A DNA stretch of 64,000 bases, taken from NCBI GenBank assembly GCA_002370555.1, contig AP014718.1, forward strand, positions 2,046,001 to 2,110,000. Reading direction: 5' to 3'. Source of the stretch: Arthrobacter sp. Hiyo4. Lineage in GTDB: Bacteria; Actinomycetota; Actinomycetes; Actinomycetales; Micrococcaceae. This document shows positions 32,114 through 42,660 of the stretch, piece after piece (position 1 is the first letter of the stretch; every line of letters starts with the position of its first letter). The position numbers and the translations under genes are program-made. A model generated the notes under the pieces. The model made no database searches. It was not told the origin of the DNA and worked only from the letters and a program-made list of their open reading frames with translations.

Positions 32114-35100
32114 TCAGAGCTCCGAGGCCGGAACTCCTACGCCCAGGATGATGGGCGCGTTGGCGGCAACCGGTTTGTCGGCCACAGGAGCCTTGACGGG
32201 CTCCGGCGCCTTGGCGGCGTGCGCGTGTCCGGCGGCAGCCGCCGGAACGGCTTCGTGATGCTCTACAGACGTGGCGTTGGCTGCGCCCTGGGCACGGCTG
32301 GCACTCCGGTTCCGCCGGGGACGGCGGGCGCGGGGCTCCTCGGTGTGGTCGGAGTAATCCTTCTCCGCCGCGGCTGGCTGCTGCTGGCGGGCAAGTTCGG
32401 CCGCCCGGCTTTCCGTTGCCTGGACTGCCGGCGGAGTGCTTTCCGCTGCAGGAGCCGGCTCACCAAGGTGGGCGAAGGCCTCCGCGAGGCGGTCAAGTGT
32501 CAGGGCAGGTGCGTGCGGCTGATCATCGTGGTGCGCAACGAACGGAAGCACCACCTGCTCGCCGCCGAATGTCAGCACCGCGGCCGGGCGGCCGTTGGAG
32601 TCCGTTTCGGACTGCCCAACCGGAGCCGGCACCGGAGCCGCAGGCTGCCGGCCCGCGGCAGCTGATGCGTGAGCCACCTCGTCGTCGTGCAGATGCGCAG
32701 CGTGGGCTGCGGCCGCAATGTTCGCAAGCGCTGCCCGCGTGGCCTCCGCCTTCGCATGGCGCTCGGCATCGCTGGCTTCCGGGTGGACCGTGTGGATCTG
32801 CACCGGAGCTGCCGGCGCCGTTTCCAGCGGCTGGCCGCCCGTCCGCGGCGGCGCTTCCGGTCAGTGCGGCCACCCGGCTGGCTGTCCGGGCGCTGGCTGT
32901 CAGTCCGGACGCTATCGGTACGCTGGGCTTCCGGGCGGCTGTCAACCCGCTGCACGTGGTGCTCCGCGGCTACCGTGTTGGCGCGGCGGTGCTCCACGGG
33001 GTCGTCGTGGGTGACAATTCCGCGGCCTGCACAGGTTTCGCACTGCTCGCCGAAGACTTCCAGGAGCCCGGTGCCCATGCGCTTGCGCGTCATCTGCACG
33101 AGGCCCAGCGAGGTCACTTCGGCCACCTGGTGCTTGGTCCGGTCGCGGCCCAGGCATTCCACCATGCGGCGCAGGACCAGGTCGCGGTTGGATTCGAGGA
33201 CCATATCGATGAAGTCGATGACGATTATGCCGCCGATGTCGCGGAGCCGGAGCTGCCGGACCACTTCTTCAGCAGCTTCCAGGTTGTTCTTGGTGACGGT
33301 TTCCTCGAGGTTGCCGCCGCTGCCGGTGAACTTGCCGGTATTGACGTCCACCACGGTCATGGCTTCGGTGCGGTCAATGACCAGCGAGCCGCCCGAAGGC
33401 AGGAAGACCTTCCGCTCCAGTGCCTTGTGGATCTGCTCATCGATCCGCCACGCCGCGAAGATGTCCTGGTCCTTGGTCCACTTTTCCAGGCGGCCCACCA
33501 GGTCCGGGCCACGTAGGTGACGTAGGCCTCGATGGTGTCCCAGGCCTCTTCACCGGAGACGATCAGCTTGGAGAAGTCCTCGTTGAAGACATCACGGACC
33601 ACCTTGATGGTCAGGTCCGGTTCGCCGTAGAGCAGCTCCGGCGCGAGGATCTTGGTGGACGTGGACTGGCTTTCGATGCCCTCCCACTGCGCACGCAGCC
33701 GGTTGATGTCGTGCGTGAGCTCCTCTTCCGAGGCGCCTTCGGCAGCGGTGCGGACGATGACGCCGGCATGCTCAGGGAGGCGGTCCTTGAGGATCCGCTT
33801 GAGGCGGTTGCGTTCGACGTCGGGCAGCTTGCGGGAGATGCCGGTCATGGAACCGCCGGGCACATAGACCAGGTAGCGGCCCGGCAGTGAGATCTGGCTG
33901 GTCAGGCGCGCGCCCTTATGGCCCACGGGATCCTTGGTGACCTGGACCAGGACGGTGTCGCCGGACTTGAGCGCGTTTTCGATCCGGCGCTGCTTGCCCT
34001 CGAGGTTAACGGCTTCCCAATTCACTTCACCGGCGTACAGGACGGCGTTGCGGCCGCGTCCGATGTCAACAAACGCCGCTTCCATAGACGGCAGGACGTT
34101 CTGCACCTTGCCGAGATAAACGTTGCCGATCAGGGAATCCTGCTGGGTCTTGGAGACAAAGTGCTCGGCCAGGACGCCGTCTTCGAGGACGCCGATCTGG
34201 ATTCTGTCATCGCGCTGGCGCACGATCATCTGCCGGTCAACTGATTCCCGGCGGGCCAGGAACTCAGCCTCGGTGATGACGGTGCGGCGGCGGCCGGTGT
34301 CGCGGGATTCGCGGCGGCGCTGCTTCTTGGCTTCGAGGCGGGTGGAACCCTTGACAGACGTGACGCGGTTGTTGACCGGCGCTTCGGTCGCGGCGCGCGG
34401 CGCGCGGACACGGGTCACCGTGTTGGGCGGGTCGTCGCCTTCGCCTCCGGTCAGTTCCAGATCCTGGTCGCCACGGCGGCGGCGACGACGGCGGCGGGAC
34501 GTCACGCCCTCATCGGCCTGCCCGGCGGAATCCTCATCGGTTTCTTCGGCTGCGCCTTCGTCGCCTTCGTTATCACCGTCAGCATCGCTTTCGCCTGTGC
34601 GGGTGCGTCCACGGCGACCACGGCTGCGGCGCCTGCGGCGGCCGTAGGCGTCGTCCGCTTCGCCTTCTTCGACGTCGTCCTCTTCCGGCTCTTCAACCAC
34701 GGCAGCAACCGGCGCAGGGCGGACCACGGTGCTGAGGTCAGGGGCCTGAAAAAGTACGGATGTTGTGGACGCCGGCTCAAGGAACAGTGAACTGAACGGG
34801 CTGGCAGTCTCAGCAGCAGCTGGCTCTTCATCCTCCACTGTGGCAGCGTTGACCTGGGCGACGGCAGCTGCTGCGGGCGCGGTGGCCTCCGCAGCGACGA
34901 CTTCCTCTGCCTCCGGGGCCGGCGTTGCTGCAGTTTCAGGGCTGCGTGTTCCGGAGCTGTTTGGTCGACGGCCGCGGGAGCTACGTCGGGGCCGAAGTCT
35001 TGCGGGTGGCTACGCGGCGGCGGCGGACAGGCTTAGTCTCCGCTGCAGCCTCAGGGGCTGCAGCTCCGGCCTCCGGTTCGACGGTAGCGGCGGGCTCTAC

Positions 35101-35384
35101 GACAGTCTCGGTAACAACGGGGTAGGTGCCTCGAGAACCTCAGCAGCGAAGGCCGGCAACGGTTCGGCGGGTTCCACCTTCTTACGTGCTCGGGTGCGGC
35201 GGACCGGTGCCTTAGGCTCAGGTGCGGCGTCCGTCGCAGGCTCAGCCTCGGCGGCGTCATTCACCGGTGCGGCCTCTGCGGCCTTCGGCACTGCCTTTCG
35301 ACGTGTCCGGGTTGCCTTCTTGGGCGCTTCCGCAGCCTCGACGACAGCTTCTTCATTAACGGCTGGTGTTTGTTCGTTTTCCAT
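32114..35384 (-). CDS. rne: Ribonuclease E/G (frameshifted)
   Basis: Endoribonuclease for mRNA decay and rRNA maturation, about 1090 residues. An acidic/basic disordered N-terminal third precedes the catalytic core. The S1 domain (QQDSLIGNVYLGKVQNVLPS), the DNase-I-like catalytic Asp segments MTVVDVNTGKFTGSGG and GGIIVIDFIDMVLES, and the zinc link QCETCAGRG are readable. The C-terminus is Ala/Pro/Glu-rich. Central core with disordered arms on both sides matches actinobacterial RNase E rather than RNase G. ATG 35384. Frameshifts near 35115, 34970, 33510 and 32850. Confidence 0.92.
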
Positions 35385-35462
35385 ATGTGGCGACACTCCT
35401 GCCCCTGACGTACCGCCACATCCGGCACCCATTGGGGCACATATTGTCAAAACCCGCAGGCG

Positions 35463-35476
35463 TTGACAGAAGTCAA
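35463..35476. promoter_or_regulatory. Palindrome upstream of rne
   Basis: TTGACAGAAGTCAA, an inverted repeat of TTGAC around AGAA, lies 79 bases upstream of the rne start in the 454-base divergent region 35385-35838. It may be an operator or carry overlapping -35 elements. The rest of that region holds a possible VKOR -10 (TACAAT at 35792) and no gene that I can support. Confidence 0.3.
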
Positions 35477-35838
35477 GTGGATACTCCCAGGTTCGCACCG
35501 GCAGAGGGGTGCGGCAGCCCGTGGGAGCCGTCGGCTGTGTCCTGAAACCCGTTGTTCTAAACGCCACAACCAGGTGCCGACCAATGGAATTGCGGGAAGC
35601 CGGATCGGAAAATCCGAAGCCTGCCCTGCTCATCATTGGCGGTCTTGAAACAAGCCACCGGACCGGAGTCCGAATGTGGGTCGACCTCCAGCCATGTTCA
35701 TTCTCTCACACCCGGGCTGAAAGGCGGCGAAAGCACGGGCAACGGATCGGCAGGTGCGGGCGATTGCTGAATGCTGCTTCCAGCCACCGGCGTTACAATC
35801 GGGGCAAGGAGCACCCGAAGCAAAGGACGCCACACACC

Positions 35839-36513
35839 ATGCCCAGCATTTCCTCCCACGGCACCGACACGCCGGCTGCCTCCCCGCCGGCAGAGCGGCT
35901 GCCCGCCACATCCGGGACTGTGCCGCCAATGGCGCGCAACCGGCCTTTTGGCTGGCTACTCGTCATCACCGGCGCCATCGGCTGGCTGGCCTCGGGAACG
36001 CTGGTTCTGGAAAAGCTCGCCGTCCTCGAGGATCCGAATCACGTGACGGCCTGCGACGTGAATCCGTGGATCTCCTGCGGCCAGGTCATGCAGACGTGGC
36101 AGAGCTCGGCGTTCGGGTTCCCCAACATGTTTATTGGCATCGTGGCGTTCGCCGTCATCATCACAGTGGGCATGGCCCTGCTCTCCGGCGCCACGTTCGC
36201 CCGCTGGTACTGGGCAGGACTCCAGGCCGGCGTGACGCTCGGCTTCGCGTTTGTGGTGTGGCTCTGGTCCCAGGCACTCTACGACATCCATATCCTGTGC
36301 CCGTTCTGCATGATCGTCTGGGCCGCGATGATCCCGCTCTTCGTCTGGGTGACCATCCGCAACGTTGTCCACGGCGTCATTCGCGTCCCGGCAGGTACTG
36401 CACGTGTGCTGGGCGAATCGGGCTGGATCATCACCGCGCTGCTGTACGTTGCGGTCATCGCCACCATCTTCTTCGCATTTATCCAGGTGTTTGCCGGAAC
36501 GTCGGGTTTCTAA
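35839..36513 (+). CDS. Vitamin K epoxide reductase (VKOR) family protein
   Basis: Intact 224-residue integral membrane thiol oxidoreductase, which in actinobacteria reoxidises DsbA-like proteins using menaquinone. Helices include WLLVITGAIGWLASGTLVLE and MFIGIVAFAVIITVGMALLS. The loop cysteine pair is in VTACDVNPWISCGQVMQ and the active-site CxxC is ILCPFCMIVWAAM. ATG 35839 chosen, placing a short hydrophilic tail before helix 1. Divergent from rne. A DsbA partner is not adjacent. Confidence 0.92.
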   Translation: MPSISSHGTDTPAASPPAERLPATSGTVPPMARNRPFGWLLVITGAIGWLASGTLVLEKLAVLEDPNHVTACDVNPWISCGQVMQTWQSSAFGFPNMFIGIVAFAVIITVGMALLSGATFARWYWAGLQAGVTLGFAFVVWLWSQALYDIHILCPFCMIVWAAMIPLFVWVTIRNVVHGVIRVPAGTARVLGESGWIITALLYVAVIATIFFAFIQVFAGTSGF

Positions 36514-36542
36514 CGCGGCCTCCGCAGGACGCAGAAAACGCA

Positions 36543-36622
36543 CACAAAAGGGCGCGAACTGGCACGTAATACGCTCAGATCTCGGATTTGAGGGTATTAT
36601 ATGCCAGTTCGCGCCTGTGTTT
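36543..36622. repeat. Near-complete 80-bp palindromic element between VKOR and ndk
   Basis: Outer arms GGCGCGAACTGGCA and TGCCAGTTCGCGCC are perfectly complementary and flanked by ACACA/TGTGT. Inner arms TAATAC/GTATTA and CTCA/TGAG continue the fold towards the centre. It sits between convergent genes, so it may terminate both, but it is much longer and more AT-rich in the middle than other terminators here and resembles a mobile palindromic repeat. Confidence 0.8.
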
Positions 36623-36634
36623 GGCCGGTGGACG

Positions 36635-37054
36635 TTAGTCCTGGAACCAGATCTTGATTTCGCGCTCGGCCGAGTCCACGGAGTCGGAGCCGTGGACCAG
36701 GTTCTGCTGGACCTTCAGGCCCCAGTCGCGGCCGAAATCGCCACGGATGGTGCCGGGAGCCGCAGTGGTGGGATCGGTGGTGCCAGCCAGGGACCGGAAG
36801 CCTTCAACGACACGGTGGCCTTCGAAGATCGCGGCCACCACCGGTCCGCTGAGCATGAATTCAACGAGGGGCTCGTAGAACGGCTTGCCCACGTGCTCTT
36901 CGTAGTGCTGCTCCAGAAGTTCCCGGCTGGCGTCAACCTTTTTCAGTTCAGCGAGGGTGTAGCCTTTGGCCTCAATGCGGCCCAGGATGGCGCCGCTGAG
37001 GTTGCGGGCAACGCCGTCGGGCTTGATCAGTACCAGGGTGCGCTCAATGGTCAT
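36635..37054 (-). CDS. ndk: Nucleoside diphosphate kinase
   Basis: Intact, 139 residues. Transfers gamma-phosphate between nucleoside triphosphates and diphosphates. The N-terminus [16 protein letters not shown] and the active-site [16 protein letters not shown] with the phosphorylated His are diagnostic. ATG 37054 overlaps the end of the DUF4233 gene by 11 bases. Last gene of folC-DUF4233-ndk. Confidence 0.96.
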   Translation of the reverse strand: MTIERTLVLIKPDGVARNLSGAILGRIEAKGYTLAELKKVDASRELLEQHYEEHVGKPFYEPLVEFMLSGPVVAAIFEGHRVVEGFRSLAGTTDPTTAAPGTIRGDFGRDWGLKVQQNLVHGSDSVDSAEREIKIWFQD

Positions 37055-37537
37055 AGCTGCTCCAATGCGTAATGGGTGGTTTCGGGACAATTCTACGAGG
37101 CTTCCGGGTGTCCCCGTGCGACGCGTTCCACTCGGCCTGGTCGCGTTCGCGCTTTGCGGCTTCGGAATCGATCCGGATGCCGGTGCGGATTCCATACCAC
37201 CAGGCCAGGCCGAACAGCGCGCCAACCAGGAACATCATGGGCTCGACGATGCCCGCCAGGATCAGCACAATCTGCAGGATCCAGCCGAGTCCCACGCCCC
37301 AGGGCTTGGACAGCACCGCGCAGGCCAGGATCATCACTACGCTCAGTGCGATGCCGATGCCCAGGATCAGCGCCGGCGGAAACTCGCCGCGCCTGAGTCC
37401 AAAGACGGCCAACGTTGCGAAAAAGACCACAAACGCTTCAAGCAGCAGGACGGTGGAGGCAAACATCACCTTGGTGGACCGGCGCTTCTTGGGCATTCCG
37501 GGCGCCACTCGCGCTGCGCTTTGGTCAGCTTCGCCAC
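37044..37537 (-). CDS. DUF4233 membrane protein (frameshifted)
   Basis: About 165 residues, four predicted helices ([58 protein letters not shown]) and a charged C-terminus. GTG start at 37537, two bases after the folC stop, gives [12 protein letters not shown] before a frame break near 37500. DUF4233 genes are regularly located between folC and ndk in actinobacteria; function unknown. Confidence 0.85.
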
Positions 37538-37539
37538 GG

Positions 37540-38897
37540 CTAGGCCTCCGTCTTTCCGAGCAGGATGCGGGCTTCCGCCACCAGGGTGATGGACCCCGTC
37601 ACCAGCACGCCGCCGGAGAGGTCGTCGTTGGCTTCGGCGCGCTCCACAGCCCATTCGAGGGCGTCGTCGAGCTTCTCGGCAATGTGGATGTTGTCTTCGC
37701 CGAAGCCCATTTCCACCGCCAGTTCAGCCAGTTCGGCCGCGGGCACTGCCCGTGGCGAGTTGGACTGGGTAAAGCAGTATTCCTGGGCGATCTCGCCCAG
37801 GGATTCCTTGAGCTGGCGCAGGATCTCCTCGGCGTCCTTCTCCTTCAGGACTCCCACTACCGGCACCAGCCGGGTGAAGCTGAAGGCCTCCTGGATGGCC
37901 TCGGCCGAGACCCTGATGCCGTCCGGGTTGTGGGCCGCGTCAACAATGATGGTGGGCGCCGTGCGGACAACCTCAAGCCGGCCCGGGGACGTGACGGATG
38001 CGAAGGCCTCCTGGAGCACTTCGGCGTCAAGCTCCTTCTCGCCGCCGAAGAAGGCCTCGAGGGCTGCCACTGCCACTGCTGCGTTCTGGGCCTGGTGCGC
38101 GCCGTGCAGCGGCAGCAGCAGTTCCGGGTACCGGCCGGCGATACCCTGGATACTCACCACCTGGCCGCCCACGGCAACCGTCCGGGATTCGACGCCGAAC
38201 TCCACGCCTTCAAACCGGAACGGGACACCGACGTCCTTGGCTTTCTCGAGCAGCACCTGCGCAGCATCAACGGGCTGCGAGGCACTGATGAGGTAACCAC
38301 CGGGCTTGATGATGCCGGCCTTCTCGTAGGCAATCTCCTCGGTTGTGTCGCCCAGCAGGTCGGTGTGGTCCAGGGAAATGGGCGTGACCACGGAAACCAG
38401 GCCGTCGCCCACGTTGGTGGCATCGGTGATGCCGCCAAGCCCCACTTCGATCACGGCCACATTGACGGGCTGGTCCGCGAAGATCGCGAAGCCCAGGATG
38501 GTCAGGCACTCGAAGTACGTGAGCCGGGGCTCCCCACAGCGGTAAGCTCGTCGTCAACGATCTGCAGGTACGGGCGGATCTCGTCCCAGATCCGGACGAA
38601 CGTTTCGTCAGCGACAGGGTGGCCGTCGATGCTGATCCGCTCGGTGACCTTGGACAGGTGCGGGCTGGTGTAGCGGCCGGTGCTCAGGCCGTGCGCGCGG
38701 AGCCCGGCCTCGATCATCCGGGCCGTGGAGGTCTTCCCGTTGGTGCCCGTCACATGGATGATCGGGAACGCCTTGTTGGGCTCCCCCAGCACATCCATGG
38801 CCCGGAACAGCGGCGCAAGACGCGGCTCCATCTTGTTTTCCGGCGCACGCCCCAGCAGCTCGGCGTAGACACTTTCCACGGAGAATTCGTCAGTCAT
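37540..38897 (-). CDS. folC: Folylpolyglutamate synthase/dihydrofolate synthase (frameshifted)
   Basis: Mur-ligase-fold enzyme adding glutamate to folates. P-loop IIHVTGTNGKTSTARMIEAG, the segment GRYTSPHLSKVTERI, the central VAVIEVGLGGITDATNV, and the C-terminal ligase domain with TIIVDAAHNPDGIRVSAEAI. ATG 38897 is 3 bases after the ileS stop, so it is likely in the ileS transcript. One frameshift near 38535. Confidence 0.95.
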
Positions 38898-38900
38898 AGC

Positions 38901-41900
38901 TCAAGCCTCTACTTTTTCGACTAGCACGCTGTCAACGCCGGCGGCAACCCACACCACTTGCGAGTTCGACAATGATGTCATTTCGGCGGTGAAGTCCAAG
39001 CTCTTAGAAAGCGTCTCCTTAGAAATCAGATCGCGATGGGGCTCAAGCTGAGCGGCCGCCTCCGGCGTCGCCCGAATGCTGGTCTTAATACGATCGCTGA
39101 CGTTCAGCCCTTCGTCTTTCCGAGCCTGCTGAATTGCACGAATGACGTCTCGGGCCAGCCCTTCGGCCTCCAACTCCGGCGTGATTTCAGTGTTCAGAAC
39201 TACAAAGCCGCCGCCCGGCAGCACCGCGACGGAGGCGGAACCGCCGTCGGACTCTTTAACTACCGTCTCCAAGGTGTATTCCTCAGGTTCCAGCTGAAGG
39301 CCACCTGCGGTGACTACGCCCGCATCGTCCAACGACCAGTCGCCGGACTTGGAGCCCTTGATGGCCTGCTGGACGTTCTTGCCCAGGCGCGGCCCGCGGC
39401 CCGGGCGTTGACCACGAGCTTCTGCTCAATGCCGAACTCCTCCGGGGAGGCGCTCTCGGCGTCGAGCAGACGGACGGAGCGGATGTTCAGTTCGTCGGCG
39501 ACGACTGCGGCAAAGCCTCCCAGCGCATCCGCACCGGGAGCCACCACGGTCAGTTCCTGCAGCGGCAGCCGCACGCGCAGGTTGGCGGCCTTGCGCAGCG
39601 AGGATCCGGTGGAGCAGATCTGCTGCACGCGGTCCATCGCTTCCACCAGCGAAGCGTCGGCCGGGAACAGGTCCGCGTCCGGCCAGTCGGCCAGGTGCAC
39701 GGAGCGTCCGCCGGTGAGGCCTCGCCAGATCTCCTCGGAGACCAGCGGCAGCAGCGACGCGGCCACGCGGGAGACGGTCTCCAGCGCTGTGTAGAGCGCG
39801 TCGAAGGCGTCCACGCTCTCGTCGAAGAAGCGCTGGCGGCTGCGGCGGACGTACCAGTTGGTGAGCATGTCCAGGTAGCTGCGCAGTTCATCGCACGCGC
39901 CGGAGATGTCGTAGCTGTCCAGCTGGGCGGTCATGTTGCGGACCAGGTCGCCGGTGTTGGCCAGCAGGTACTGGTCCAGGGTGTCGACATAGCCGTCGTA
40001 GCGCAGCTTCGCGTCGTAGCCATGCCCGCCGTCCGCGGCGTTCGTGTAAAGCGTGAAGAAGCTGTACACGTTCCACAGGGGCAGGATGACCTGGCGGACG
40101 CCGTCGCGGATTCCCTGTTCGGTGACCACCAGGTTGCCGCCGCGCAGGATGGGACTGGACATCAGGAACCAGCGCATGGCGTCGGAGCCGTCACGGTCCA
40201 GGACCTCGGATACATCCGGGTAGTTGCGCAGGCTCTTGGACATTTTCTGCCCGTCCGAGCCCAGCACGATGCCGTGGCTGATGACGTTTCGGAACGCCGG
40301 ACGGTCAAACAGCGCCGTGGAGAGGATGTGCAACATGTAGAACCAGCCACGGGTCTGGCCGATGTACTCCACGATGAAGTCCGCGGGGTTGTGCGTGTCG
40401 AACCAGGCTTCGTTCTGGAACGGGTAATGCACCTGGCCGTAGGGCATGGAGCCGGAGTCGAACCAGACATCCAGGACGTCCTCGACCCGGCGCATCACGG
40501 ACTGGCCCTCTGCGGGGGTCCGGGGATCGTCCGGATTGGGGCGGGTCAGTTCGTCGATGAACGGGCGGTGCAGGTCAACCTCGCCGGCCTTGTTCAGCGG
40601 CAGGCGGCCGAAATCGGCCTCGATCTCGGCCAGGGAGCCGTAGACGTCGGTGCGCGGGAATTCCGGGTCGCTGGACTGCCACACCGGGATGGGGCTGCCC
40701 CAGTAGCGGTTGCGGCTGATGGACCAGTCGCGGGCGTTGGCCAGCCACTTGCCGAACTGGCCGTCCTTGACGTTGCCGGGGATCCAGTTGATGTCCTGGT
40801 TCAGTTCGGACATGCGGTCCTTGAACTTGGTGACTTCCACGTACCAGGAGGACACGGCGCGGTAGATCAGGGGGTTGCGGCAGCGCCAGCAGTGCGGGTA
40901 GCTGTGCTCGTAGCTGGCCTGGCGGACCAGGCGGCCCTGCGCGCGCAGCACCTGGGTGATGGGCTTGTTGGCCTCGAACACCTGAAGCCCGGCGATGTCG
41001 TGCAGGTCGCCGTGGCTGAACAGCGGCAGGAACTTGGCACCTTCGTCCACGGACAGGACCACCGGGATGCCGGCCTCTTCACACACCTTCTGGTCGTCTT
41101 CACCATAGGCGGGCGCCTGATGGACGATGCCAGTGCCGTCGGTGGTGGTGACGTAGTCGGCCACGAGGATGCGCCAGGCGTTCTGGGTGCCGAACTTTTC
41201 GGTGTCGCCGAAGTCGTGCCACAGCGGCTCGTACTGCAGGCCCTCAAGGTCCGCGCCGGTGTGGGTTGACGTCACGGCGGCCTCAGCGGAGTCCGCATCC
41301 TCATACCCCAGGTCCTTGGCGTACGCGGCCAGCAGGTCCGCGGCCAGGAGGAATTTGCCGGTGACGGGCGCGTCCGGTGAAGCGGCCTTGACGCCGTTGG
41401 GTCCGGCGGGGAGTACCGCGTAGGTGATGGAAGGCCCGACGGCGAGCGCCAGGTTGGTGGGCAGCGTCCAGGGCGTAGTGGTCCAGGCGAGCGCCTGGAC
41501 GCCGGCGAGCTGCTTCGACAGCGCCGACTCCCCTGCTGTGATGGGGAACGTCACCGTGACGGTCTGGTCCTGGCGGTTCTTGTAGACGTCGTCGTCCATG
41601 CGAAGCTCATGGTTGGACAGCGGCGTCTCGTCCTTCCAGCAGTAGGGCAGCACACGGTAGCCGTTGTACGTCAGGCCTTTTTCGTGCAGCTGCTTGAACG
41701 CCCACAAGACCGATTCCATGTATTCGACGTTGAGCGTCTTGTAATCGTTGTCGAAGTCCACCCAGCGGGCCTGGCGGGTGACGTAGCTCTTCCACTCATC
41801 GGCGTACTTCATCACGGAGGCACGGCAGGCGTCGTTGAACTTATCGATGCCCATGGCCTCGATCTGGGTCTTGTCCGTCATGCCCAGCTGCTTCATGGCT

Positions 41901-42262
41901 TCCAGTTCTGCCGGCAGTCCGTGGGTGTCCCAGCCGAAGCGGCGCTCAACGCGGCGGCCGCGCTGTGTCTGGTAGCGGCCCACGAGGTCCTTTGCGTACC
42001 CGGTCAGAAGGTGGCCGTAGTGCGGCAGGCCGTTGGCAAAGGGAGGGCCGTCATAGAAGACGAACTCGTTGCTGCCGGGCTGCCCGCCGGGGGCGTCGGC
42101 GCTTCGCTGGTCGATGCTGGCCTGGAAGGTGCCGTCCTGGTCCCAGTACTTCAGGATGCGTTCTTCGATCTCCGGGAACTTCACGGAGGCGGAGACACCG
42201 GAGGCAGCGCCGCTCGGAACTGCAGCCGAAGGGGAAGCTGAGGCTTTGGGGTAATACGTCAT
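38901..42262 (-). CDS. ileS: Isoleucyl-tRNA synthetase (frameshifted near 3' end)
   Basis: Class Ia synthetase of about 1120 residues. The HIGH motif is [12 protein letters not shown], the editing domain lies in the centre (around [16 protein letters not shown]), KMSKS is [16 protein letters not shown], and the anticodon-binding domain follows. The gene is one long open frame to about 39380, where one base is lost; the last 150 residues are in the neighbouring frame. I chose ATG 42262 ([10 protein letters not shown]); an ATG three codons earlier is in frame. Expression is controlled by the T-box upstream. Confidence 0.95.
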
Positions 42263-42299
42263 TCTCGACATCCTGGGTTGAGCTGGTGAACCACTCAGC

Positions 42300-42520
42300 C
42301 GCTGCTGGATGGTTCCGTTCAGGATGCGAGGACGGCTTGTGTGCTGTCCTGGGACTGCACGCTGACCGCGGTACCACCTCACTTACCGGCACTCCACCAT
42401 GCTCCGGGGGAAGCATGTTGGTGCGCCGGCCGCTCATTACCGCTGTGACGGGCATACCCGTCCGGTTCTACCGGCCCTGGCGCGTGCTGATCCTTGCGCC
42501 GGGGCGTTCTTCCGGAAGCT
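42300..42520 (-). promoter_or_regulatory. ileS T-box riboswitch with ultrashort stem I
   Basis: Minus strand. The T-box sequence AAGTGAGGTGGTACCGCGG is at 42384-42366, followed by a GTCCTCGC stretch. About 100 bases upstream a short stem GGCGC/GCGCC (42500-42479) has a 12-base loop AAGGATCAGCAC containing ATC, an isoleucine specifier codon (42491-42489). Intervening hairpins include ACGGGTATGCCCGT. This matches actinobacterial T-boxes that bind tRNA-Ile and act on translation. Confidence 0.92.
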
Positions 42521-42568
42521 CACCGGTGATGGCCGGGTCAAAGCTGATACGACGATGTTACCGGAGAA

Positions 42569-42636
42569 GTCACTGCGTTTCACTGCACGCTGCCTTGAAA
42601 GACAGCGCGGTCCGCCTGGCAGCGAAACGCAGTGAC
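42569..42636. terminator. Long hairpin between GDPD gene and ileS leader
   Basis: Perfect 13-base arms GTCACTGCGTTTC and GAAACGCAGTGAC, extended after a 7-base bulge by GCTGCC/GGCAGC. It starts 25 bases after the GDPD stop, so termination of that gene is the simplest role; it also abuts the start of the ileS leader. Confidence 0.65.
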
Positions 42637-42660
42637 GGCGGCTGGGCGCCCGGGCCGGTA

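Noticed and set aside
36543..36622. Ordinary rho-independent terminator
   Set aside because: No T tract follows either side, and the palindrome is far longer than the 30-40 base terminators elsewhere here; listed as a palindromic element instead.
37072..38673. Open frame of about 533 residues antisense to folC and DUF4233
   Set aside because: Mirror of real coding sequence; no recognisable domain.
39695..41269. Long open frame antisense to ileS (about 524 residues)
   Set aside because: Antisense to highly conserved synthetase motifs; produced by GC-rich third positions on the opposite strand, with no family match or ribosome site.
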